A model generated the notes under the pieces. That model had not been told where the DNA came from. It did not search any database and saw nothing but the letters and a program-made list of their open reading frames with translations. Both the position numbers and the translations under genes were made by a program. Of a stretch of DNA of 64,000 nucleotides, positions 36,691 through 50,098 are shown in pieces; the first letter of the stretch is position 1; every line of letters starts with the position of its first letter. Source of the DNA: Hyaloscypha bicolor E (lineage: Eukaryota > Ascomycota > Leotiomycetes > Helotiales > Hyaloscyphaceae); NCBI RefSeq assembly GCF_002865645.1, contig NW_020194563.1:888152-952151 (forward strand), read 5' to 3'.

Positions 36691-39600
36691 GCCTCTTTTT
36701 ATATTATTTAATTATTTTAATCTTTACTCTAATATTCTAAAGATTTAATAAAGCTCTAAAGTTCTCGAATTTAAATTAGAATAGATTTTTCATAAGTCTA
36801 TCTATAGGCATACTACTTATTTAAAGGTATATAACTTGAAATACGCCTTTACTATACTCTTAATATAGCCACATATTCTAGATATTAATATAACGGAGCT
36901 TTATAATAATCCTTTTATTCTCTCTAATAATTAGTCAAATAGTCTGCTTATTATTATAGAATATGGTCCAGAGCTCTCTAAGATCTAAGCTTAGATCCCT
37001 AAATAGCCTCTAGAGAGCCATAGTCTCTCTTACTATATAAGCAACTCCATATATTTCTGATTCGGTTAAAGAGGTAGTTATAGAGCTCTATTAAGCGGCT
37101 TTTCATAATATCAAACCTTCAAATAAGGAGATTATATACCCATGGCTCGATTATCATATATCCAGGTTATCTATATATAAAGTATTAGATATAATCTATA
37201 GCTATATTTCTCTATATTCCCTATTATACTAAATCGCTAGAAACCGGGTTCTAAACAGGTATTAGAGAGCCTAATCTATAGCTATAAAGTGCTCTGGAGC
37301 AGGGTTTATTAAGAACTAAGAGAGTACTAAAGCGGCAAAAGCTATATCCGGCCTAATTATAATTATAGTATAAAGCAGTAATCTAACCATGGCTCGATTA
37401 TCATATATCCAGGTTATCTATATATAAAGTATTAGATATAATCTATAGCTATATTTCTCTATATTCCCTATTATACTAAATCGCTAGAAACCGGGTTCTA
37501 AACAGGTATTAGAGAGCCTAATCTATAGCTATAAAGTGCTCTGGAGCAGGGTTTATTAAGAACTAAGAGAGTACTAAAGCGGCAAAAGCTATATCCGGCC
37601 TAATTATAATTATAGTATAAAGCAGTAATCTAACCTTCTCCTAATATGCCTTAATTTAATATAGATAAGCTTGACTACTATACTTCCGAAAATCGATTCC
37701 AGGTAATAGAGTACTAGGGTACTTCCTATCTACTACCCTAAACTTCTTGGCAATCTTCTTAATATAGGTATTATAAACTAGCTAGAGCTTTTTAGCCTTC
37801 CAATCTCTAATTATATAAACCCCTAGAAACTACTCTATATCTCGTATATTATAAAGCTCGTAAACTATCTTAATCTGAGCAATAATTAATTAAGCATATG
37901 CTTCGTTATCCTTATAGTAAAGCACTTGAAAGTTATCTATATAGAATATAATAAAGACCTTATAATCTATATCTATATAAATACAGGGCTCTTTATTAAG
38001 TCCAGAAAGTCCAATTCTCTTAAGAGTATCTGTCCAGTGCTTATACTATAGAGCAGGAGAGTCTTATAGCCTATATAGAGCTCAATCTACCTCTACTATA
38101 TATCCTGGCACCTTAAAACCGTCTGGTAGCTTACATACTACTATAGGCCCATTGGAATCTCTTTCTATATTAATAAACGCATTTATAATATTAAATTACT
38201 TTATTTCCAGATTAAAATAAGCCATAATTATACTAGCCACTCGAAAAGACCTTGCTACGAGTATAGCGGTATATATAGACAGGAGTAATATCTCCTCTTA
38301 GAGATCTCTATAAATTACTAGCCTTAAGTAATACCGAGTAATATATCTATCAGAATTAATTTTATATATAAATATCTATTTTAAAGGAATCAGAGATATA
38401 CTTGCTTTATTACTGGGAATAATTCTCTAGTAATTTCGAGCTTCAAAGTTATTAATCTCTAGTTTAGTATCCGATTTAAAGTACTCTCTAGCTAGGTACT
38501 TCTCCAGATTATTCTATATCTTTAGAGCTTTTGGAAGATCATTAATATAAATTTTTCTCGTTATTATACTACCCGGAGCGCTCTATTCTGGGTATACTCT
38601 TAATTAAACTACTACCGTAATCACGGCATATATAGTCTTATAATCGAATCCCTTCTTATGATCTTCTAGCTAATTAGGCCAGAGAGACCCTAAAAGAGAC
38701 TCTAAGTAGTCAATCTGATTCAATCCACCCATTATTTGCAGTAGTACGCTTACTATAGCAATTATACCACTACTAGCTCTATCTGGATCTCCGTTCTAAT
38801 TATTTCCCTTATACGAGCGTATTTGGATCGGCCCTTCTCTAGTTCTAATAATTAGCTTCTTTATTCATTTTCTCTTTGGTTTTGCTATTTAATCTTCTAC
38901 TTTAGCTAAGCTATTCGCTCTTTCCGTAAAGGATCCTCCTATTTCTATTAAGCTATCTGCTCGTTCTATGGGTAAGCTTCCTGCTTCGCTCGCAGGAGCT
39001 ATTAGTAGACCTTATTACTAGTCCTAAGAAGATCCTTTTCCGCTTTTATTAGTTTGGTATACTTCCCTGACGATTCCGGTATACTCTATTACATCTCTCT
39101 CTATAATACTAAGCCTTCTTAAGAGCTTAGTACCTTTATTTCTACTACTCCTAGGCTCTGGCATGCTTTCTAGCTCTAGAGTACTTTATAGAGTTATGAG
39201 TTCTATTCCTAGCAAGGCTATAGAACTCCCTACCCCCGAGTTATAACTAATTAGTATACTTATAGGCTCTTCTAATTATTAGTTCATTTGCTCGTTATTC
39301 CCTAGTTCAGGCTCATTTTCTGTTTGCTCTAATAAGCCATTATACTATAATCCCTTATTCTCAAAAATCAATTTAATATCCTAAATCTCATTCTCTAAAA
39401 GCAGTTCTACTATATCCTTTGCGATCTCTATACTATGGCCTTTAGTATATTCATAATTCTTTTTATAGAATATATTCTCATTAAATATAATATTATATAT
39501 AATAATTACTTTATTAAGTACGGGAACCCAGATTTTATAAATATTAGACGTAATATATCTAACCAAATATCCGATATACCCGTACGGTATAACCTTAAAT

Positions 39601-42131
39601 ACTCTCTTATTCCGTCCTGCTTTGCGGTCCTTAATTATTAGATACGCCCTAGAACCGTATATATAGATCCCATTCTAATCAGGCCTAAGATCAACTATTA
39701 TTTGAGCTATAAGCTCTGGGTTATACTAACGGAAATAATTACGGAACCACGAATCGAGTACTTTATTTAGTATTCTCTAGTAATTTATATATGAGGAGCT
39801 CCGATTATATAGGTAGATTATGGCTATAGAGCTCTCTAGCCATAGCTTTTCAGGCAAATTAGCCATTAAGCATATTATAATAGCCTTATTTATAATCTCC
39901 TGCCCTACTCGCTCGGTACCACTATTCGGCTCATATATATATAAAGGAGAAAGCTCGATTTTAATACCTTCTTCCTTTGCCCAGATCTAATAGGCTAATA
40001 TTTCTTGGATCAGAATAACTACTTTCTCCTAATTATACTTAATATAAGTAATTAAAAGATTATATTACTTATATACCCACTACTCAAAATCCCTAATCAT
40101 ATTAAATACTACTAAACCCCCTTTACTCTATAAAAGGTATCTAAAGAGCTTTCTACTAAATTCGTCCTTAATTATTAGAATCTAGCTCAAACCATTATAG
40201 CTATTTGAGTAATCGAATAAGTCCCATAAGATCCTCCAAAATAGTTAAGCAGACTTCCTCTTAGTCGGCCTATACGAGATTACTTGCCTGGTATATACCT
40301 GAATACAAAATTCGCATATAATCCTTATTAGTCTATTAATTTTCATATTACATATGTAATTAATAAGCTTTTGCAGAGCTTTATAAGCTAAATGCCCTGC
40401 TCTCGCATGCCATTTTTCTTCTAAATCACTCCTCGGCTTGAGATACTTCCTTAATCTCGTATACCGAGCTCTAATTAAATATTCGAGTATTAGAAATATA
40501 AGTATACCGCTAGTACTAGTAGGAATTTCGAACGGAATATTAAAGTAAGTAGAGAGCGGCTTGTATTTAAGGAAAACTAAATTAAACCTGTACTCTAATT
40601 ATATTAATACCACATTCTCTTTATAATCTCCTAATCTAACTATAAGATTATATCTATAATACCAAGCTTTCTTTTCTGCTAGGCGAGCTTTAGAAACAAT
40701 ATTTATATGGAATCCTTTAATAACTATAATATTATAAAGGATCAGATCTTTAGTATATGGTCCTATAGGTCTATTAACTACGTTTTTGATTATATAAGTA
40801 CTATGTCTAATAATCGGAAGACTAGTTATTCCTGCTTCTATATAATTATTAATTTTCGCCTTAATAAAAGTACTAGAATTAATTAGATCCTTGCTATTAA
40901 CTAGGTATATAGTACTGCAATTATCTAGTAAGGTGTTCTAAAAGAGCGAATGTCTTAAGAAATCGAGCATTATATAGATCCCCTGACCTGGGCTCTGGAT
41001 TATAAGTATAGGATCTACTAGAATAGTATTAAAGTTCCTAGGAAATTGGGTTCCGGACGCTTTGGGCTTCTTTTTAGAACTAGTACCGGGTATTAGCTTT
41101 TCTATAGCTCGTCTATTAGTAATTTTCATACCGTATTTCTCTTCTAGCTAAGGTTTCAGATTCTTCTAATACTCGGTCAAGATCCTTTCCCGGATTTTTC
41201 TAATCTATTCCTTATTAGGCTTGAATTTTGTCCAAGTTTTGCTTAATCCGGTAATCGCAATTTCCATAATAGTATAGCTAAGTAGGTCCTACTTATATTT
41301 ATATATTTTGAAACCCTTATAAGAATACTTATAGCGCTTATACTTATCCGAATCGGGTTTGCCGTCCGATCTTTTACTAGTTCGATTTCCGAGCATTATA
41401 AAGATTATAGGAGCTCCTAAATACTTAGTATTCTAATTTTCCAAAATGATCCGATTAAATACCTGGCCGTACTATTCGAGTATAAGGATCGGAAGCCCTA
41501 GTTCGTCTTTACTATACAAATCGCTAAGCTATTCTATTACCCAGGTTAGTGCGAGTTTCCGCTAGAGGGCCATTAAGAACTCGATTACTACTAGAGTACC
41601 TTCGATTTCGGCGATTTTGAGAGCTCTGGCTCTATTAAGTGCCTTCTCCTAATTAGTAAACTAGCGCTTTAGGCTTACTCCTTCTTTGCTTGCTTGTAGT
41701 AGGACCAAGCTATATGCTCTCCGAGCGGTAGTAATTTGTACTATATCCATAGAACCGTATTTCGTTAATAAAGCCTTGAGAACCTTATAAATAGAGCTCT
41801 GCTTGCTCTCTTTGAGGCCTAATATAGAGTTCGTAAGGATCTCTGTATTAACTATTTAACGGAGCCACTGCCTAATTATACGGTAGTATACTAGCTTATT
41901 TATCCAGTCCAGTTTCTTGATCTTATAGTCCCGTAAGAGCACCGAATAGTAATCTCTGACGTCCCCGAATATTACAGGCTATAGAGATACTGGTTTTAAT
42001 CCTTTCTTAACTATAGGTCGAGTGTCTTTATTCCAATTTTCCGCATTAACTTAGTATCTGGTATAGTAATCCTCTGTTTCCTTTAGTATAAGCTCGTTAA
42101 TTATAGAGGGAGGCCTGGGAGGAGCTGCCAT
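36690..42131 (-). pseudogene. gag-pol of the copia element, RIP-inactivated
   Basis: The gag start is ATG at 42,131 (MAAPPRPP...). Going down the coordinates: protease-like LLDNCST with the active-site Asp at about 40,923; a GAG-pre-integrase motif WHARAGHLAYKAL at about 40,370-40,420; an HHCC-type CEFC at about 40,320; an integrase core with SQILIIKDEFSR (about 40,180) and GTERVGQEIINKA (about 39,910); an integrase-to-RT linker SNIYKIWVP (about 39,540); reverse transcriptase with FYIDN, the YVDD box, at about 37,935, and YNIRDIEWFLG after it; and an RNase H region with RPDIAFA (about 37,600), EGLILWKAA and TTSLTESEIYG (about 37,050), ending near 36,700. Many in-frame stops replace Trp, so it is not translatable. 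The RNase H-proximal part is duplicated in tandem. Confidence 0.88.
37141..37634. repeat. Exact 247-bp tandem duplication inside pol
   Basis: Positions 37,141-37,387 and 37,388-37,634 read as identical, each starting CATGGCTCGATTATC and ending GCAGTAATCTAAC. The segment covers the reverse transcriptase/RNase H junction. The second copia copy has the segment only once. Because 247 is not a multiple of three, the duplication alone would break pol. Confidence 0.95.
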
Positions 42132-42436
42132 GTTCGTTTTAATTACTTTATTATTAAATAGGTTAATCTCATCCCAGATACCCTCGTTACCTGCTATTTT
42201 ATAGAGAGCGTCAAACCAGTCCGCCCAGGAACTGCGGTTCTTTAGGACGATAATCTTTACCGTGGCTTCTAATATGATCGCAATTAAGCTTTAGAAACTA
42301 TAGGAACTATAGAAATAGTTTCTATTAATCGGTTAATATTGGAAATGCGAACTAAAGTGTGATTTTCGAAGAATAAATTAAATGAGCTCTTGAATGCTCT
42401 CTGCGGCGTGCTAATTGGGAAGCTTATTAGTGCGAG

Positions 42437-42453
42437 GCCGGGCTCATAACTAA
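42437..42453 (-). promoter_or_regulatory. Primer-binding site matching the initiator tRNA-Met anticodon arm
   Basis: Directly inside the 5' LTR the plus strand reads CCGGGCTCATAACTAA. Up to ...AACY this equals the anticodon stem and loop of eukaryotic initiator tRNA-Met (CCGGGCUCAUAACC). The element's coding strand is therefore complementary to an internal part of that tRNA. Drosophila copia and some relatives prime from such a half-tRNA. The last two bases differ by RIP-type or other change. Confidence 0.7.
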
Positions 42454-42454
42454 T

Positions 42455-42622
42455 ATACGTATAGATTACAGAGTAGGGAGTTGCATTGGATGGTAAAAGA
42501 GTTTATTAAATTAGCTAGAAAAGAGCTTGAGTAAAGTGTAAAGCTTCAGGAAGTGAGTATACAGATCCTGACTAAGCAGAGCAATCACGCTAGCCCCAAT
42601 TCAGTGATTCTCACTGCGATAT
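42455..42622 (-). repeat. 5' LTR of the copia element
   Basis: Partner of 35,421-35,588, same length, with a few transitions between them. Followed by ATAAT, the putative target duplication. Confidence 0.9.
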
Positions 42623-43466
42623 ATAATTAATAAAATTATTATTTAAAAATAAAAATTATAATATTATAATATTAATATATAATTTCTAAATTTATTAAGC
42701 CTAAAGAAATCTAGTTTACTAATTAAATTATTAATAAAATATAAAATTATATAATTATATTTTATATTTTATATTTTATAATTATATATATAATTTTTAA
42801 AGAAATAATTATATTAATAATAATATTAATTTTTTTTTTAATATTTTTAATATTTTTATTTTTATTTTATATATATATTTTTATTATAAATATAATAAAT
42901 AATTATTTAATTAATTAAATTTTTTTTTTATTATATTTTTAAATTATTATTTTTAAAATTAAAATATTAATATTTTAATTTTTAAATTTAAAATAATTAA
43001 ATTATTATTTTTAAAATTAAAATATTAATATTTTAATTTTTAAATTTAAAATAATTAAATTATTATTTTTAAAAAATTTAAATATTAAAATTAAATAATT
43101 ATTATTATATATTTATTAGTTTTTTTTTAATTTTTAAAATAAAAAATAATAATTTTATTTTTTTATTTATTAAATAACTAAATAAAAAAAACTTTATTTT
43201 TATTATTATTAATATTATTTTTTTTAGTAATATTATTATTTAAATTATTTAAAAAATCTTATAATTTTTTTTTATTAATATTTTTAGCTATTTTTATAAA
43301 ATTAAATTAAAATAATAAATATAATAATTATATAATTTTATATTAGCTTTTATTAAATATTTTATTTAATATAATAAATTTATTATATAAAAATAAAAAA
43401 TAAAATTTATTTTAAAAAAATATAATATTTTTTATTTAAAATATAATTTTTTATAAAATATTAATT
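42623..43466. repeat. Right half of the interrupted older element, with a 58-bp tandem
   Basis: The first 180 bp align with 13,093-13,325. At 42,941-43,080 a 58-bp unit starting AAATTATTATTTTTAAAA repeats at 42,941, 42,999 and 43,057 (about 2.3 units). The remainder is featureless AT-rich sequence. Confidence 0.55.
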
Positions 43467-46400
43467 AATATATATAAAAATTATAAAATAAAAAATTATA
43501 TTAAATAATAAAAAAATTAATTAAATTCTAGGAAATTTTTATATAAATTTTTCTTTTTTATTAATTCTAGAACTTCTAATTATATATTTTTCCTTAATAT
43601 TTTTTTTAAAATTTTTTTTTAAATTTTTAATTATTATAAATATAGCTTTTATTTTTTTATATTATTATTAAATTAATTTTAGCTTATAAATTTATAATAT
43701 TTTTAATATAAAATATATTTTTGTTTTATTTTTTACTAATTTTAAATAATATTAAATAACTTATAAGTTTATTATAAATATAGCTTTTAATTATTAATAT
43801 AAAATTTATTTTTAATAAAATATTAAAGTTTAGATTTCTATAATATTTTCTAATATTTCTAATATTTCTTTATTAAAAATAAAAAAGTTTATATTAAAAT
43901 CTTATATTTCTTATTTTATTTATATTAGTTTTAAAAAAATCTCTTATATAAATTATTATAAGTTCTTTATATTATTTTAAAGCTTATTTTAATTTAATAT
44001 AATTTCTTTTATTTTAAAAAATAAAATTAAAAGTTTTTATTATAATATTATTAACTAAAATTTTTATTATTAGAAATATATTTCTAGTTATTTTTATTTA
44101 GTTATTTTAATTTCTTATATTTTTATTATATAATTCTTTTTTATAAAATTTCTAATTACTAAAAATACTATAAGATTTCTTTTTTTAATTCTCTTTTATA
44201 AATTCTAATTATTTTAAAATATTTATTTATTTTTAGATATTTTATTTATATTATATTTAAAATTATTAAATCTAATAAAAAAATAATAATAAAAGCCTTT
44301 TTACTAAGATTTAAAAAGCTATTAATAGAAATAAAAAGTAATCTAATTAAATAAAAGATCTTTTATATAAACTTATTAATATTATAATAAAATATCTTTA
44401 AATCTTTTATTATTAGCTTTTAAGTTTTATTATTTTAATAAAAAATATAAATAAAAGTCTTTTTTTATATTATTTAATTATTTTAAATTTTATTTTAATA
44501 TTTTAAAAATTTAATAAAGCTTTAAAGTATTTAAATTTAAATTAAAATAAATTTTTTATAAGTTTATTTATAAATATATTATTTATTTAAAAATATATAA
44601 TTTAAAATATATTTTTATTATATTTTTAATATAGTTATATATTTTAAATATTAATATAATAAAGCTTTATAATAATTCTTTTATTTTTTCTAATAATTAA
44701 TTAAATAATTTATTTATTATTATAAAATATAATTTAAAGCTTTTTAAAATCTAAATATAGATTTTTAAATAGCTTTTAGAAAGCTATAATTTCTTTTATT
44801 ATATAAATAACTTTATATATTTCTAATTTAATTAAAGAAATAATTATAAAACTTTATTAAATAGCTTTTTATAATATTAAATTTCTAAATAAAAAAATTA
44901 TATATTTATAGTTTAATTATTATATATCTAGATTATTTATATATAAAAAATTAAATATAATCTATAATTATATTTTTTTATATTTTTTATTATATTAAAT
45001 TATTAAAAACTAAATTTTAAATAAATATTAAAAAGCTTAATTTATAATTATAAAATACTTTAAAATAAGATTTATTAAAAATTAAAAAAATATTAAAATA
45101 ATAAAAGCTATATTTATTCTAATTATAATTATAATATAAAATAATAATTTAACTTTTTTCTAATATATTTTAATTTAATATAAATAAATTTAATTATTAT
45201 ATTTTTAAAAATTAATTTTAGATAATAAAATAATAAAATATTTTCTATTTATTATTTTAAATTTTTTAGTAATTTTTTTAATATAAATATTATAAATTAG
45301 CTAAAGCTTTTTAGTTTTCTGATTTCTAATTATATAAATCTTATAATAATAGAAATAAAATAATAAAATAAAACTTAAAAATTAATAATTTCTAATATTT
45401 TAAAAATTTAAAACTAAGAAAAATAAAAATAAAATATAATAATAAATAAATAAATATAACTAAAATTACTAAAATATTAAGTTTTAGAAATAAGCTTAGT
45501 TTAAATTATAATTTAGAACCTTAACTAAAACTAATTTCTTTAGCTAAAACTAATTATATAATACTAATTATTATAAATTTTTAGAAACTATTTTATATTT
45601 TATATATTATAAAACTTATAAACTATTTTAATTTAAATAATAATTAATTAAATATATTTTTTATTATTTATATAGAAAATAATAAAGATTTTATAATTTA
45701 TATTTATATAAATATAAGACTTTTTATTAAGTTTAAAGAATCTAATTCTTTTAAAAATATTTATTTAGTATTTATATTATAAAATAAAAGAATTTTATAA
45801 TTTATATAAAGCTTAATTTATTTCTATTATATAATTTAATATCTTAAAATTATCTAATAATTTATATATTATTATAGGCTTATTAGAATTTCTTTTTATA
45901 TTAATAAATATATTTATAATATTAAATTATTTTATTTCTAAATTAAAATAAGCTATAATTATATTAGTTATTTAAAAAGACTTTATTATAAATATAGTAA
46001 TATATATAAATAGAAATAATATTTTCTTTTAAAATTTTTTATAAACTATTAGCCTTAAATAATATTAAGTAATATATTTATTAAAATTAATTTTATATAT
46101 AAATATTTATTTAAAGAAATTAGAAATATATTTATTTTATTACTAAAAATAATTCTCTAATAATTTCGAGTTTTAAAGTTATTAATTTCTAGTTTAATAT
46201 CTAATTTAAAATATTTTCTAACTAAATATTTCTTTAGATTATTTTATATTTTTAAAGTTTTTAGAAAATTATTAATATAAATTTTTCTTATTATTATATT
46301 ATTTAAAGTATTTTATTTTAAATATATTTTTAATTAAATTATTATTATAATTATAATATATATAATTTTATAATTAAATTTCTTTTTATAATTTTCTAAT

Positions 46401-49400
46401 TAATTAGGCTAAAAAAACTCTAAAAAAACTCTAAATAATTAATTTAATTTAATTTATTTATTATTTATAATAATATATTTATTATAATAATTATATTATT
46501 ACTAGTTTTATTTAAATCTTTATTTTAATTATTTTTTTTATATAAATATATTTAAATTAGTTTTTTTTAATTTTAATAATTAGTTTTTTTATTTATTTTC
46601 TTTTTAATTTTATTATTTATTTTTTTATTTTAGCTAAATCTTTTTTTTTTTTTATAAAATTTATTTTTATTTTTATTAAGCTATTTATTTATTTTATAAA
46701 TAAACTTTTTATTTTATTTATAAAAGTTTTTAATAAACCTTATTATTAGTTTTAAGAAAATCTTTTTTTATTTTTTTTAATAATTCTACTATATTTTATT
46801 ATATTTCTTTTTATAATATTAAGTTTTTTTAAAAGTTTAATATCTTTATTTCTATTATTTCTAAGCTCTAATATATTTTCTAGTTTTAAAATATTTTATA
46901 GAATTATAAATTCTATTTCTAATAAAATTATAAAGCTTTTTATTTTTAAATTATAATTTATTAATATATTTATAAATTCTTTTAATTATTAGTTTATTTA
47001 TTTATTATTTTTTAATTTAGGCTTATTTTCTATTTATTTTAATAAACTATTATATTATAATTTCTTATTTTTAAAAATTAATTTAATATTTTAAATCTTA
47101 TTTTCTAGAAATAGTTTTATTATATTTTTTATAATTTTTATATTATAGTGTTTAATATATTTATAATTCTTTTTATAAAAAATATTTTTATTAAATATAT
47201 TATATTTAATTAAATATTTAATATATTTATATAATATAATCTTAAATACTTTTTTATTTTATTTTATTTTATAATTTTTAATTATTAGATATATTCTAAA
47301 ATTATATATATAAATTCTATTTTAATTAGGCCTAAAATTAATTATTATTTATATTATAAGCTCTAGATTATACTAATAAAAATAATTATAAAATTATAAA
47401 TTAAGTATTTTATTTAATATTTTTTAGTAATTTATATATATATATATAAAAAAGCTTAATTTTAATATTTTCTTTTTTTATTTAAATCTAATAAGCTAAT
47501 ATTTTTTAAATTAAAATAATTACTTTTTTCTAATTATATTTAATATAAATAATTAAAAAATTATATTATTTATATATTTATTATTTAAAATTTCTAATTA
47601 TATTAAATATTATTAAATATTTTTTATTTAATAAAAGATATTTAAAAAGCTTTTTACTAAATTTATTCTTAATTATTAGAATTTAGCTTAAATTATTATA
47701 ATTATTTAGATAATTAAATAAACTTTTTTTTAATTAGCTTATATAAGATTATTTATTTAATATATATCTAAATATAAAATTTATATATAATTCTTATTAA
47801 TTTATTAATTTTTATATTATATATATAATTAATATACTTTTATAAAGCTTTATAAACTAAATATTTTATTCTTATATATATTTTTTTTTCTAAATTACTT
47901 TTTAATTTAAAATACTTTCTAGATTTCTTATATTAAATCCTAATTAAATATTTAAATATTAGAAATATAAGTATATTATTAATATTAATAGGAATTTTAA
48001 ATAAAATATTAAAATAAATAAAAAATAACTTATATTTAAAAAAAACTAAATTAAAACTATATTTTAATTATATTAATATTATATTTTCTTTATAATTTTC
48101 TAATCTAATTATAAAATTATATTTATAATATTAAGCTTTCTTTTTTATTAAATAAGCTTTAGAAATAATATTTATATAAAACTTTTTAATAATTATAATA
48201 TTATAATAAATTAGATTTTTAATATATAGTTTTATAAATTTATTAATTATATTTTTAATTATATAAATACTATATTTAATAATTAGAAAACTAGTTATTT
48301 TTACTTTTATATAATTATTAATTTTTATTTTAATAAAAATATTAAAATTAATTAGATTCTTATTATTAATTAAATATATAATATTATAATTATTTAATAA
48401 AATATTTTAAAATAATAAATATTTTAAAAAATCGAATATTATATAAATTTTCTAATCTAAACTTTAAATTATAAATATAGAATTTATTAGAATAATATTA
48501 AAGTTTTTAGAAAATTAATTCCGAATATTTTAAGCTTTTTTTTAGAATTAATACTAAATATTAATTTCTTTATAGCTTATTTACTAGTAATTTTTATATT
48601 ATATTTTTTTTTTAGCTAAAGTTTTAGATTTTTTTAATATTTAATTAAGATTTTATTTTAGATTTTTCTAATTTATTTTTTATTAAATTTAAATTTTATT
48701 TAAATTTTATTTAATTTAGTAATTATAATTTTTATAATAATATAATTAAATAGATTCTATTTATATTTATAAGTTTTAAAACTCTTATAAAAGTATTTAT
48801 AATATTTATTTTTATTTAAATTAAATTTATTATTTAATTTTTTATTAGTTTAATTTCTAAATATTATAAAAATTATAAAAGTTTCTAAATATTTAATTTT
48901 CTAATTTTCTAAAATAATCTAATTAAATATCTAATTATATTATTTAAATATAAAAATTATAAATTCTAGTTTATTTTTATTATATAAATTACTAAATTAT
49001 TATATTATCTAGGTTAGTATAAGTTTTTATTAAAAAGCTATTAAAAACTTAATTATTACTAGAATATTTTTAATTTTAATAATTTTAAAAACTTTAGTTT
49101 TATTAAATATCTTTTTTTAATTAGTAAACTAGTATTTTAGATTTATTTCTTTTTTATTTATTTATAATAAAACCGAATTATATATTTTTTAACTAATAGT
49201 AAATTATATTTTATTAATAAAACTTTAAGAATTTTATAAATAAATTTTTTTTTTTTTTTAAAAATTCTAAAATAAAGTTTATAAAAATCTTTATATTAAT
49301 TATTTAATAAAACTATTATCTAATTATATAATAATATACTAGCTTATTTATTTAGTTTAGTTTTTTAATTATATAGTTTTATAAAAATACTAAATAATAA

Positions 49401-50098
49401 TTTCTAATATTTCTAAATATTATAAATTATAAAAATACTAGTTTTAATTTTTTCTTAATTATAAATTAAATATTTTTATTCTAATTTTTTATATTAATTT
49501 AATATTTAATATAGTAATTCTTTATTTCCTTTAATATAAATTTATTAATTATAGAAAAAGGCCTAAAAGAAACTATTATATTTATTTTAATTATTTTATT
49601 ATTAAATAAATTAATTTTATTTCAAATACTTTTATTATTAGCTATTTTATAAAAAGTATTAAACTAGTTTATCTAGAAATTATAATTCTTTAAAATAATA
49701 ATCTTTATTATAGCTTTTAATATAATTATAATTAAATTTTAGAAATTATAGAAATTATAGAAATTATAGAAATTATAGAAATTATAGAAATAATTTCTAT
49801 TAATTAATTAATATTAGAAATATAAACTAAAATATAATTTTTAAAAAAATAAATTAAATAAGCTTTTAAATACTTTCTATAATATACTAATTAGAAAGCT
49901 TATTAATATAAAGCTAAGCTTATAACTAATATATATAAAAATTATAAAATAAAAAATTATATTAAATAATAAAAAAATTATTTAAATTATTTAAAAAAAA
50001 GCTTAAATAAAATATAAAGCTTTAAAAACTAAATATATAGATTCTAACTAAATAAAGTAATTATACTAATCTTAATTTAGTAATTTTTATTATAATAT
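43467..50098 (-). mobile_element. Second copia copy, heavily RIP-mutated, with an internal deletion
   Basis: The whole stretch aligns with the element at 35,421-42,622 after converting C to T and G to A. The left LTR begins at about 43,467 but after about 55 bp jumps to the sequence equivalent to 35,745, a deletion of about 260 bp with GAATT at both breakpoints. The right LTR is about 49,931-50,098. A MITE copy interrupts it at 45,341-45,576. The 247-bp segment that is doubled in the first copy is single here. No frame survives. It is much more heavily mutated than the first copy, hence probably older or subject to more RIP cycles. Confidence 0.82.
45341..45576. mobile_element. MITE copy 2, RIP-mutated, inserted in copia copy 2
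   Basis: It aligns end to end with the intact MITE at 6666-6912 after G-to-A and C-to-T changes, with about 11 bp deleted near the right end. Flanks are ATC and ATT, which restore to the same ACC that occurs once at the equivalent site of the other copia copy (near 37,820). This confirms insertion with a 3-bp duplication. Confidence 0.85.

Larger units (their letters stand above)
35421..42622 (-). mobile_element. Ty1/copia LTR retrotransposon, lightly RIP-mutated, 7.2 kb
   Basis: Two 168-bp LTRs (35,421-35,588 and 42,455-42,622) bound the element. A 5-bp direct repeat ATAAT lies immediately outside (35,416-35,420 and 42,623-42,627), and an empty homologous site is visible near 13,085-13,105. 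The coding strand is minus, so the right LTR is the 5' LTR. Protein order on the minus strand is gag, protease, integrase, reverse transcriptase, RNase H, the order of Ty1/copia. Frames are broken mainly at tryptophan codons (TGG read as TAG, TGA or TAA) and by C-to-T changes, as light RIP would cause. Base composition is far less AT-rich than the surroundings, so this is a younger insertion than its neighbours. It carries an additional plus-strand gene and a 247-bp tandem duplication. Confidence 0.9.

Noticed and set aside
42431..42453. Fragment of a tRNA-Met gene
   Set aside because: Only the anticodon arm matches and it abuts an LTR, as a primer-binding site would.
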